This document shows, one piece after another, positions 55,156-64,000 of a stretch of DNA of 64,000 bases. The notes beneath the pieces are model-generated. The model saw only the letters and a program-made list of their open reading frames with translations, was not told where the DNA came from and made no database searches. This stretch comes from Hesseltinella vesiculosa (lineage: Eukaryota > Mucoromycota > Mucoromycetes > Mucorales > Cunninghamellaceae): NCBI GenBank assembly GCA_002104935.1, contig MCGT01000007.1, positions 434,001 to 498,000 on the forward strand, read 5' to 3'. Within the stretch, counting starts at the first letter, position 1, and every line of letters begins with the position of its first letter. A program made the position numbers and the translations under genes.

Positions 55156-56082
55156 CTAAACAACATTATCCACGCCGGTGCCACCCAAGATCTTGGAGCT
55201 TGCATGAGGCTGTTGCTTGACGGCAGCAATCACTACAAAAAAAAGTTGGTCAGTCCTCTTTCATGCCTCCTCTTTTTTTCGTTTACAGTAACAAACGCCA
55301 GCCATGACTAAAATCACCGCTGGCAAGTTCAGAATCGTAGTGCTGACAGTGTTGGAGAGTAGCATAATGACACCCATCCTAGTCAAAAAAAAAAAAAAGG
55401 AGAGATCAATCATACGCCGCATTTCATTGCCATGAGCAGTACCCTAGATACAAGGCGGCACGAAGATACGCATTTTCAAAGTGACTCACAAAGGTGTCGC
55501 TAGAATAGAGTTTGGTTAGTCTCGACCAGATCCAGATACTTTGCAGGATCCAAAAAAAAGGAGTCTTACAATTTAGGACTGGTCGGGCACACCTGCAAAA
55601 GGTTTCATTGTTCAGTTTCATACGTGATCCTGCTCTCCGTTCTTACCTTCATACACAATGGCACCTCAACAAAGAACAGAATAAAAGCGAAGATCCAGCC
55701 TTTTTTTTAAAAAAGAATCAGTACCACGCTCTAGTGTGTTACCATTGCCTTTATTACCAATAATTGCAAAGGGGATATTGCCTGCCACCGAGATCGCTCC
55801 CAACACGATTAGCACTGAATAAAAAAAAAAAAAAAAAAGTGAGCGTTGATTCTTCATCTTGGCACTCTGGTTGCTTACAGATAATAGAAACGATGCCACC
55901 CCTAAGTTAATGACAGGAAGGAAAGCGTGAGTGCGTGCCAATGTCCAATTGTTTGGTCGTGTCGTTTTTTTCTCTTGTCTATCATTTCTGCTCTATGGGT
56001 GGTAGTCCTGAATGAATGATGGCTCTTACCATTGGCCATAGAGTGAAAAGTTACGTGACCGAAGTTCATCCATAAGACCCAT
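55156..56082 (-). CDS. DUF7727-like four-helix membrane protein
   Basis: Eight tiny exons: 56082-56030, 55901-55879, 55814-55758, 55699-55647, 55592-55570, 55499-55443, 55378-55287, 55232-55156; 144 aa, two of them only 23 nt. All junctions are GT-AG and in phase. Four hydrophobic helices are visible: GGIVSIILLVLGAI, FAIIGWIFAFILFFVEVPL, YLGMGVIMLLSN and PAVILVMAGVCYLIAAV. They are joined by a soluble loop (KVCPTSPKFDTFVSHFENAYLRA). A C-terminal SSKILGGTGV follows. This layout, with EVPxxxKVCPTS, FENxxLRAxxYLG and LGGTG, matches a widespread fungal family of uncharacterised Golgi/endomembrane proteins (DUF7727, from memory). Function unknown. The mini-exon structure hides it from single-frame ORF scans. 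Confidence 0.85.
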
Positions 56083-56911
56083 CTTGTGTACTTGTTATTA
56101 ATTCTTAGTGAAACTGGAAAATAAAAAAGAAAAAGAAAAAGGTCTCAAAATTGGGAAATGGCCTTTTTTTTTTTTTTTTTTTTTGACAGCCCGCTTTTTT
56201 GATCTTGGCAAGCTTGGTGGAGCCAAGATGCGCCGCCATTTTATTTTTGCATGCCTACTTTATAAACAACCTCACAAGACTCAATGCTGATCATGTGCTG
56301 TTGCTTCCGTCCAGGTTTTTTTTATTCCTTACCCAAGTGAGCACGTGCACGAGAGAACAAGAAGAGACCTAGCCTCATTACGTCATGCTGGTCACTGCTG
56401 TCTTGTTGAGCCGCGTCGCTCTCTTAATTCTGGCGCGCTCGATGCATTGAACAAACTTCCCAGGGCAACCAAAGGTGGCAACCAGTTTTTCTTCGTGGTG
56501 CCCATCCTCTCCTTCTCCCACTAGCTTGCTTCGGTTTTATGTAGGGAGAGTGTCTCTCGTGCCGGTTGTTTTGTTGACAAGCCCAACAGGTTGCTACCTG
56601 CAGCCAATCAGCCATCACCTTTTCACTCAAGGCAACAACGTTATCGAACCTCGCTCTGATTCAATTTGGCTGGCAGTGCCTCAACCACACGCGTCTCCGT
56701 ATCCCATGCAGCAGACGTGTACATGCAATGATGGCCCGATGAAACAACCGTGGCTGAAGTGACAAGGTCCTTGGATGAAAAGGTATAGCAACGAATGGCA
56801 TAGGCTGGGCCTGGAAAACGGCTCAGAAAAGAAAAAAGTTTTACTGATTTGCAATGAGAGATACCCATGAAAAAAAAAAAAAAACAAGGAAGAGAGAGAG
56901 AGCGGGTTTGT
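56083..56911. other. Spacer between the DUF7727-like gene and Rxt3 3' end
   Basis: Promoter side of the DUF7727-like gene. Contains TTACGTCA-like sequence near 56376, CCAATCA near 56606 and a T-run at 56164-56184. Small frames on both strands have no similarity. Confidence 0.5.
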
Positions 56912-58708
56912 CTATAGACCCAATGCCATTTTTCGATAATGCTCATAGCCAAAAGAGCTCTTCAAGGACTTTCTTCCTGCTATCCTGGCTTCCCCTTTCT
57001 AAAGACATGAAAGAAATAGATAAAAAAAAGTCAGGCCTCGTCTTGTGGAGGCCCAGTCCAGGCTTACCTTTATCTTTTCTACTTGCTCAACATAAAAGCT
57101 GATGCCGTCGTGGTTTTTGCCCCAGCGTCTTGACTTTATATGGTGCTGAAGACTGTCAGCATACGACCGTAGCTTGGGCAGGACGCGCAAGGTGACTTGA
57201 ACATCGTGGTCAGGGACGGTGGTATCATGCTCTTGGTGTTTCAAATAGGCCTTGGCCTGCAATGGCTTGGTGACGCTCTTGCCTTGGACGGCAGCAATAA
57301 ATGGATTGGTGGGTGAGATCTCTGGCTCTTGAAAGTTTAGCTCATATTTGCCAGCATGCAGTATCACTAGCCAAGGGGGGGGGGAGGAGAGAAAGTTTCA
57401 GCTCACTTGTCAACACTTCAATGAAAGACTTACTTGCTACCACATCCGAGTCGTCCGTATAAACGCCAGTGCCCCAGATGGCGCGCTTCTTGACTTTAGG
57501 GTTTTGATAGGTCAGGTATCTAGCAGGGACGCGGACTTGGACGAGGCCGTTGACATGGTTCTGGAGATTGGGCAAAAGCATCGACGGGTGATATAAATGG
57601 TAACCTACATTGGAGAAAAGAGAGTGAGCTCCCTTTGAACAGCAAAGTGGCGATGTGGTTTACCTAGGAATACTTCTTTTTTACCCCGGACAACCTCCCA
57701 GACAAGATCATTGTTCACAATGACGGTCGGCTGGTGGTTGGGTGGTTGTGAGGGGGGTGATGACGTAGGTGATGACGCAGAGGGTGAGGATGATGGGATG
57801 GCAGGTGGATGTGCAGGAGATGAAGAGACGGCAATGTCAGGGTTATCATTATCAGCCGAAGCTGGAGGTGGTTCGTGAAGAGGAGGGTTGGATGTGTCCG
57901 AAGTGTTCAGCAAGTTATTGATGTTGACGGTGATGGCAGCAAGATTACCGATGGCCATGGCGGTGGTCGGGCTGCGCTGGCTCTTGGCGACAGCAGCCAA
58001 TGCGTTGCCTAGGATCTGCGATTCCTTTTGGCCAGCGCTGGTCGAAGGATCGATGCCGGACAGACGGCGCAATGCAGCACCCAGCTCTGGTAAAGGATTG
58101 TCGGTCGCTGCGGGTTCTTGTGGTACAGGCTGCTCATCCAGCCCTGGCTGGGCTGGATGGACAGGAGACATGTCTACTTTTTCTTCCTGTACATCGCGTG
58201 GGTTTTGTGGTCGTTCGGGAACGGCCGTTGGTGTCTGAGGCTCATGTGTCTGCTCGTGCGGTGGTGCTGGCGGGTCTTGGGACTCCTTGTCTTGAGGGTC
58301 TGTGGGCGGTTGTTCCTCGATGGACTGGGAAGGTTTGTCTGGTGTGGCCGAGGTCGAGCTGGCGGCATCCATGGGAAAGGAAGTGGTCAGGGCAAGAACA
58401 AGCTGCTCGTTGGTCAGGCCCGATGATGCTCCCTGTTCAAGGACATTGTTTGTGGTCTCGTCTATTGGAAAGAGAGGAAAAAGACGAGTGAGATGGGTAT
58501 GTATTTTATTGCAAGTCCTACCTTTCTTCTCTATCAGTGTTTCTAAGAAGCAGAAGGAAAAGAGGTCAGGCACGGCCAGCAATGTTTGTTATTCTCCATT
58601 ACCAGAGTCAAGTTGAGGTGTGTCATTGAGTTTGAGCCTTTTAGATGTGCTATCATGTATCGATGGTATGTCATCAGGGCTTGTTCGCTTTGTGCCCTCG
58701 TCACTCAT
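56912..58708 (-). CDS. RXT3: Rxt3-like subunit of the Rpd3L histone deacetylase complex
   Basis: Six exons: 58708-58603, 58542-58522, 58461-57664, 57604-57434, 57366-57068, 56998-56912; 493 aa. Residues about 40-310 are disordered, Pro/Ser/Thr/Gln-rich with acidic patches. The Rxt3 domain occupies about 310-460: VQVRVPARYLTYQNPKVKKR, AIWGTGVYTDDSDVVA, LHAGKYEL and DVQVTLRVLPKLRSY. The family motif (RVPxxYL...R.LWGTDIYTDDSDxVAxLxHxGx) is unmistakable. A short basic tail follows, after the last 69-nt intron. Rxt3 is an accessory subunit of the large Rpd3/Sin3 deacetylase complex, acting in the nucleus; fungal mutants show morphology and virulence effects. The gene shares a 200-bp divergent promoter with MAK16. 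Confidence 0.92.
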
Positions 58709-58908
58709 TATATGTAGTATGAAAGAAGAGAGAAGGAGGAGCGTTTTTTTTTTTTTTTTTTTTTTTTTTGCAGACGCCAGTGCAAGAGAAAGGGGGGGGG
58801 GCCAAATCAAATCTCATTATTTGAGCTCCGCTTGTGGCTTTTTTTTTTAGATGCATGCAGAAAAAAAAAAAAAAAAAGTTCTTTTCCTTGCTCTTTCTTG
58901 CTTGTGCC
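58709..58908. promoter_or_regulatory. 200-bp bidirectional promoter, RXT3 / MAK16
   Basis: Only 200 bp separate the two start codons. Contains a 26-T run (58744-58769), a G-run (58792-58800) and A-runs at 58860-58877. Such poly(dA:dT) tracts disfavour nucleosomes, so this may act as a shared open promoter; inferred. Confidence 0.6.
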
Positions 58909-59018
58909 ATGCAATCTGACGAAGTTATTTGGCAAGTGATCAATCAACAGTTTTGTTCGTACAAAGTCAAGTAAGTCTTTTGTATGGAAATGCTTGGAAG
59001 CGATCCAAGGGCATGAAC

Positions 59019-59055
<37 letters not shown>

Positions 59056-59972
59056 GGATCTCATCGATCCTTTTTTTTTTTCCAGAACGCCTGTATCGAC
59101 ATTTTGTCGCAATCCTTACAATGTCACTGGGTTATGTAATCGTCAATCGTGCCCATTGTCCAACAGTCGCTATGCCACTCTCCGGGAAGAAAATGGCATC
59201 ATTTACTTGTACATGAAAACCCCTGAACGAGCCCATTCGCCTGCCAAACTGTGGGAACGGGTCAAGCTGTCCAAGAACTATGTGCAAGCCTTGGCCCAGA
59301 TTGACAAGGAGTTGATGTATTGGCCCAGCTTTCTACAACACAAGTGCAAGCAGCGTCTGACCAAGATCACACAATACCTGATGCGCATGCGTAAACTGAA
59401 ACTGTCGGAAGAGTAAGTTCCCTTGGCATGATCTGGACCGCCTACTTATTTTCCTCGTTAGGGATCGACCTCAGCTGATTGGGATCAAGAAAAAGGTGGA
59501 GCGCCGTGAAGCGACACGTGAACGCAAGGCCGAGGCGGCCGCTCGATTGGAAAAGTCGATTGAAAACGAACTGATCGAACGACTGAAGAACAAGGCTTAC
59601 GGCGATGCACCATTGAATGTGAACGAAGAAATCTGGCAAAAGATCCTTGACCAGGACTTGGACGACGCCCAGGATGATGAGAGTGAAGAAGAAGCCGAAG
59701 AGGAAATCGACGAAATGGACCGATTGGCCGAGTTGGAAGACGAAGAGGAAGGCGATGTGGAATTCGTGTCCGACTTTGAAGAATCCGACCTGGAAGACAT
59801 GGAAGATGGCTTTGAATGGGAAGGTGAACTGCAAGAAGCCTCGGAAGACGAAGAAGAACTTGTCTCCAAGAAGCGCAAGAAAACCGATGGCCGCAAGAAC
59901 AAACGCTCAAGAAAGGGTGCCCATGTCGAAGTGGAATATGAACATGAAGATCAAGGCACACTGCAATTGTAG
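58909..59972 (+). CDS. MAK16: MAK16, 60S ribosome biogenesis factor
   Basis: Three exons: 58909-58970, 59086-59412, 59462-59972; 299 aa. The protein is near-canonical. [21 protein letters not shown] begins at the universally conserved MAK16 N-terminus, which fixes the start. [25 protein letters not shown] carries the cysteines that, with FCSY, bind metal (Ribosomal_L28e/Mak16 fold). [18 protein letters not shown] and [18 protein letters not shown] follow. Residues about 190-270 are acidic, and the end has a bipartite basic NLS ([16 protein letters not shown]). MAK16 assembles with Rpf1, Nsa1 and Rrp1 on early nucleolar pre-60S particles. Intron 1 contains an uninterrupted run of 34 A (59020-59053). 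Confidence 0.97.
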
Positions 59973-60280
59973 CTTTGACAGGATACCTTTTAGATTCATG
60001 CATTACTCTTTTTTACTACGATAACTAAACGGCTGCATTTTCACGCATTTTCAAAAAAAAAAAAAAAAAAAAAAAAACCGAGCCATCTTCCCTGATCATC
60101 AGGGTCTAGATTTGGCAATGGATCGGGGATGTTTGTTCTGACTCATTGAATTTTGCACTCGCCAATCCTTATTCCCTCTGCTTTTCCCTTCTTTTCCTTC
60201 CTCTAATAAAAGAGGGAGATCATTGCCCACCAGTTTTTGTTCTCTCTCTTTTTTTGCACTTTTAATTCACCACGTCCAAC
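59973..60280. other. Spacer between MAK16 and the carrier gene
   Basis: 308 bp with an A-run (60053-60077), a 7-bp inverted repeat (60090-60104) and a CT-rich promoter stretch before the carrier ATG. No gene. Confidence 0.6.
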
Positions 60281-61455
60281 ATGGACACTGTAAAACCGAC
60301 CATGGCAGCACCTCCATCGCTTCAAGCATCCGCACAGTTTGCCCAGGACACTCGATCAACATTTCGCAAGCAGATGGATGATCTCGCTTTTGGCTCTGTA
60401 ACTTCCTCCGCCGATTCCCCCTCAGGTCCTTACCCATTTTTTTTTTCTGTGGACAGGTAGCGGGGATGGTCGGCAAGCTGATTGAGCAACCAGCTGATTC
60501 TGTCAAGGTACGGCTGCAAACCCAGCCTTTAGATCGTCCTACCTACTCAGGCCCACTAAACTGTATCGCACACATGTTCAAGCACGAAGGCATCCTCAGC
60601 TTTTACAAGGTAAAAAAAGAAAAGAAAAAAAAAAAAAAAAAGGTGCGGGGCCTTGGCTCATGTGGTTGTCAGGGCATGTCTTCTCCGCTGGTGGGCGCCA
60701 TGGTGGAAAATGCAGCCTTGTTCGTAGGCTATCGAGAAATCCAACGAATGATCCGATCCCACAGCATGACCAGCCACGAACTTGACCTGGGCCACACCGT
60801 GCCCGAAGACCAGCTGCCGCCCTTGTCCATGCCTCAATTGGTGCTGGCTGGGTCGTTGTCAGGCATCCTGGCTTCCGTCGTTCTCACGCCGGTGGAACTG
60901 ATCAAATGCAAACTCCAGGTCGCCCAGCAACTCAAAGGACCTTTACAAGTGATTGACCAAGTCATTCGTCAACACGGCATCTTTGGTTTTTACCGAGGCT
61001 ACTTGGCAACCATGATCCGAGAAGCTGGTGGCGGCGCTTGCTGGTTTGGTTTTTACGAATTCACCTGTCACCAGTTTATCCAACGAAAACAGGAACACTC
61101 TGACAAGATCATCACAAAAAAGGACCTGGCACCGACCGAACTGATGCTTGGGGGTGCCTTGGGGGGAATGGCCTACAACCTCAGCTTTTACCCCATCGAT
61201 GTCGTCAAGTCGCACATGCAAACAGATGATGTTCTCGGCCAGAAACGACAACGTTCCTTTTCTCAGACCGCCCGCCATCTCTATACCTCTGGCAGCCTCG
61301 GTGTTTTCTACCGTGGCTGTGGTCTCACTGTCCTGCGAAGCGCTCCTACCAGTGCCATTATCTTTATGACCTATGTAAGTCCCAGCCTGTAAGAACCCGC
61401 CCCTCACCTCTTTTTTTCTCCTCAGGAACTGCTCAGTCGACGCTTTGGTGGCTAG
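60281..61455 (+). CDS. ORT1: Mitochondrial carrier, Ort1/Arg11-like ornithine transporter
   Basis: Four exons: 60281-60397, 60457-60609, 60673-61374, 61426-61455; 333 aa. There are three repeats with the carrier signature Px(D/E)xx(K/R): QPADSVKVRLQTQ (about 51), TPVELIKCKLQ (about 165) and YPIDVVKSHMQ (about 270). Each is followed by a G-rich matrix-helix motif (GFYRGYLATMIREAGGGACWFGFYE; GVFYRGCGLTVLRSAPTSA). GMVGKLIEQPADSVKVRLQTQ plus GMSSPLVGAMVENAALF resembles the Ort1/SLC25A15 group (GxxGKxxEYPxDTVKVRLQTQ; SPLxGxxxExAVLF), which exports ornithine from the matrix for arginine synthesis. Basic-amino-acid or carnitine/acylcarnitine carriers are the main alternatives. Located in the inner mitochondrial membrane. 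No presequence, as usual. Confidence 0.88.
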
Positions 61456-61667
61456 ACTTTTTTTATTTTTTTTTTTTTCCTCCAATGCATACCCCTTTTT
61501 CCTCATTTGAAAATTAAAAAAACCTGGGATCTACCAGCTAAAAAAAAAAAAAAAGGCATGGGTTTTGTTGTGTGCATGAACCAGCGCGGCGCTGAAATAA
61601 AAAAAAAAATGCCTGAAACGAAAATTTCTTGTGCTTCTTTTCTTTTTACCAATTTTTTTTAAAAGTC

Positions 61668-64000
61668 ATGGGTGGCTCCGAGGGATTCTCCCATATTGTT
61701 TACCATGTTGATGAACGCAATGTATACGAACAAACTCGACAGTTTTATGAAGCACTTGGATTTAAACATGTGCTGAAAGAACGAGAAGACTCAGACGTGG
61801 TTTCTTGGCTGGTGTTTGAAACGTCGGATACGTTTAGCGGCAATGTCACTATCCATCTGATGCTCTCGACTGAAAACGTGTGCCGCAACCATAAACCTTT
61901 GGACCAGCTGGCCGATGCTTGTTTGGTGTTCCGTATTGAAAATGCTGATGTAAGATGTTACTGCCTTTTTTCAAACCTCTCACCTTTTTATCGTTACGAT
62001 GTTCTTGATAATAGCTACTCAAGGCAGTACTCGATCAGCAGCAAGTAAAGTACAAGGATCGATCGTCCAAGGATGGCAAGCTGGCTGAAATCCATGTAGT
62101 GGATCCCATGGAGAATCGCTTGATCTTTACCAATCGGCCCGCGTATCCCAACTTGATCGACTTTACGCCCACCCCCATCACCCAAGTCTCTGGCGCACCT
62201 GCCCCTGGTCATGCTCCCCTTGACGTTGGTCTCACCCCCAAATCATTTGCTATTTTAACTTCGGGTGGCGACTGCAGTGGTAAAAAAAAAAAAAAAAAAA
62301 AAACCAAGAAACACTCTTATTTTTTTTAATCAGGTATGAATCCAGCTGTCAGGGCCGCTGTTCGTTATGGTATTGCCAAAGGTTGTAACGTGTACGGCAT
62401 TTATGAAGGTTATCAAGGTATATCTTTTTTTTAATTTTTTTTTTTTTTGTTGGGGGTGTTGATTCATGCCTATTGTGAAAATGAAACGGCGACTTCTCTT
62501 CCTCACCTGATTTATTTTTCTTGGTTAGGCCTGGTCGATGGCGGCAAATACATTCGAAAAATGGATTGGAAAAGTGTACGGGGATGGCTGTCCGTGGTAA
62601 GGGATTCTCTTGACCGCCTTGTGACCCAATCTCACCTCTTTTTAAAAGGGAGGCACGTCCATTGGAACGGCAAGATGCATGGCTTTCAAGACACGTGAAG
62701 GTCGCCTGAGTGCTGCTGAAAATCTGGTCAAACATGGCATCGATTCGCTGATTGTCTGCGGTGGTATGTAGCATCCGTCTCTTTCTTTCTTCCTCACCTT
62801 CTTCTCTAGGTGACGGCAGCTTGACAGGTGCCGATGTGTTCCGATCGGAATGGGGTTCGTTGATCGCGGAATTGCTCTCGACGGACCGCATTACCGACCA
62901 ACAGGCCAAGACCTTCTCCCATTTGACCATTGTGGGCATGGTGGGATCGATTGATAACGACATGGCTAGCACTGACATCACCATTGGGGCTGCCAGCTGC
63001 CTTCACCGGGTGTGTGAAATGGTGGACTCGATTGGAACCACCGCCTCGTCCCACTCGCGTGCTTTTGTGATCGAAGTCATGGGCCGCGACTGTGGTTGGG
63101 TGGCCATGATGGCTGCCATTGCAACAGGGGCCGACTTTGTGTTTATCCCCGAACAACCTCTTGCTGCGGGTGAATGGCAGGAAGCCATCTGCGACGTTGC
63201 TCACCGCCATCGTGAAATGGGCAAGCGCAAGACCGTCATCATTGTCGCCGAAGGCGCCTTGGACTCCTCCCTCAACCCAGTCAAATCCGAAGACATCAAG
63301 AATATCCTGACCGAGCGCCTTGGCCTCGATACACGCGTCACCATCCTGGGCCATATCCAGCGCGGCGGCACCCCATGTGCCTTTGACCGCATCCTGGCCA
63401 CCACCCAATCCGTGGCTGCTGTCGAAGCTGTCCTCCAATCCACCCCCGACATGCCGTCGCCCTTTATTGGCTACGTCAACAACAAGGTCACCTCCGGTCC
63501 CCTGATGGACGCTGTCGCCCTGACCCACCAAGTGGCCGATGCCATCCACAAAAAGGAATTCGACCGCGCCATGCAGCTGCGCGATCCTCAATTCCGACAA
63601 GACTTCACCATCTACAACGCTACCTCTGTCAAAGGCAACGATTCGCTCCTTCTGCCCTCCCACCGCCGCCTCCGGTAAAAAAAAAAAAAAAAAAAAGCAG
63701 CAGCAGCTGGCTCATCCTTTCCATGCTAGCTTTGGTATTGTGCATGTGGGTGCGCCAGCCGCCGGCATGAATGCAGCAACACGCACCGTGGTACGCTATG
63801 CCCTGAACCGTGGCCATGTACCCGTCGCCATCTCCAACGGCTTCGATGGTCTCCTCAAAGGCGCCCTGGAAGAAATGACTTGGATCGACGTGGATGGCTG
63901 GAGCAATCTAGGCGGCTCTCACCTGGGCACCAACCGCCATGTGCCCGGCAAACACATCGACATGGGCATGCTCGCCTATCAGATGCAGCGTTACGAATTA
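61668..64000 (+). CDS. ATP-dependent 6-phosphofructokinase, fungal type with N-terminal glyoxalase-like domain (3' end outside window)
   Basis: Seven exons visible: 61668-61949, 62015-62279, 62334-62417, 62529-62596, 62649-62763, 62810-63674, 63730-64000+. Residues 1-180 form the glyoxalase/VOC-like domain that precedes the catalytic part in fungal PFK subunits ([27 protein letters not shown]). The catalytic half then starts with [33 protein letters not shown] (ATP site), GSIDNDM (usually GTIDND; catalytic Asp kept) and [18 protein letters not shown] follow, then [14 protein letters not shown] (fructose-6-phosphate site). The second half begins at exon 7 ([25 protein letters not shown]) and is cut by the window. 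It catalyses the committed glycolytic step, fructose-6-phosphate to fructose-1,6-bisphosphate. Alpha or beta subunit identity cannot be decided. The intron at 63675-63729 begins with an A-run. Confidence 0.95.

Noticed and set aside
55569..55700. Alternative acceptor giving a premature stop in the DUF7727-like gene
   Set aside because: Using the AG before GTGCCATTG gives a stop in the next exon. The earlier acceptor yields GWIFAFILFFVEVPL and KVCPTSPKF, matching the family.
62806..63663. 285-codon minus-strand frame
   Set aside because: Exact antisense of the phosphofructokinase exon 6; a GC-biased coding strand leaves the complement open. The sense frame has all catalytic motifs.
1..64000. 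CRISPR arrays, insertion sequences, operons, riboswitches
   Set aside because: None seen. The window is eukaryotic, and the only regular repeats are coding low-complexity arrays and the patches listed above.

Overview
The window is nuclear DNA of a filamentous fungus, most likely an early-diverging one (Mucoromycota, Mucorales-like). The genes are densely packed on both strands with no operons. Almost every gene is cut by short (about 45-110 nt) GT-AG introns. The products are typical eukaryotic ones (bystin, MAK16, COP9 subunit 6, VAP, DHX34, WNK kinase, tRNA-Asn). WNK and DHX34 homologues are absent from yeasts, which argues against Saccharomycotina. The species assignment is inference. Exon structures below were assembled by hand from splice consensus, reading phase and family conservation. 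Layout, 1-9 kb: 3' end of a Qri7/OSGEPL1-type tRNA threonylcarbamoyl transferase (+), bystin/Enp1 (+), a WNK kinase with a C-terminal SAM-like domain (-), an AVT-type vacuolar amino-acid transporter (+) and CSN6 (-). 10.5-12 kb holds uncertain open frames, one with a zinc-ribbon-like motif. 12.4-32.2 kb is a signalling block: a 2380-residue group X hybrid histidine kinase (-), a C2-domain protein with a Pro/Gln-rich tail (-), an unrecognised tail-anchored coiled-coil protein (-) and a 2079-residue Rim15-type PAS/kinase/response-regulator protein (+). 32.7-37 kb: an intronless F-box protein (+), a repeat-bearing intergenic region with telomere-like motifs, and tRNA-Asn(GTT) (-) with a diverged repeat pair directly upstream. 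37.7-46.1 kb: an MBOAT lysophospholipid acyltransferase (-), a 24-exon DHX34-type helicase (-) and a Hal4/Hal5-type kinase (-). 46.1-49 kb has no confident gene, only a possibly decayed frame. 49-56 kb: an alpha-arrestin (+), VAP/Scs2 with a long coiled coil (-), a CFEM-like GPI-anchored protein (-), an enoyl-CoA isomerase-like enzyme (-) and a DUF7727-type membrane protein (-). 56.9-64 kb: Rxt3 (-), MAK16 (+), an Ort1-like mitochondrial carrier (+) and 6-phosphofructokinase (+), cut by the window end. Functional links: bystin and MAK16 act in ribosome assembly. The histidine kinase and the Rim15-type kinase are both phosphorelay components. Hal4-like kinase, arrestin and AVT transporter concern nutrient and ion transport. 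VAP and MBOAT concern membrane lipids. The most notable sequence features are four GC-AG introns in three genes, very long A/T homopolymer runs in introns and intergenic DNA, a tRNA-adjacent repeat pair whose predicted stem changes compensatorily, and an atypical CFEM-like protein.
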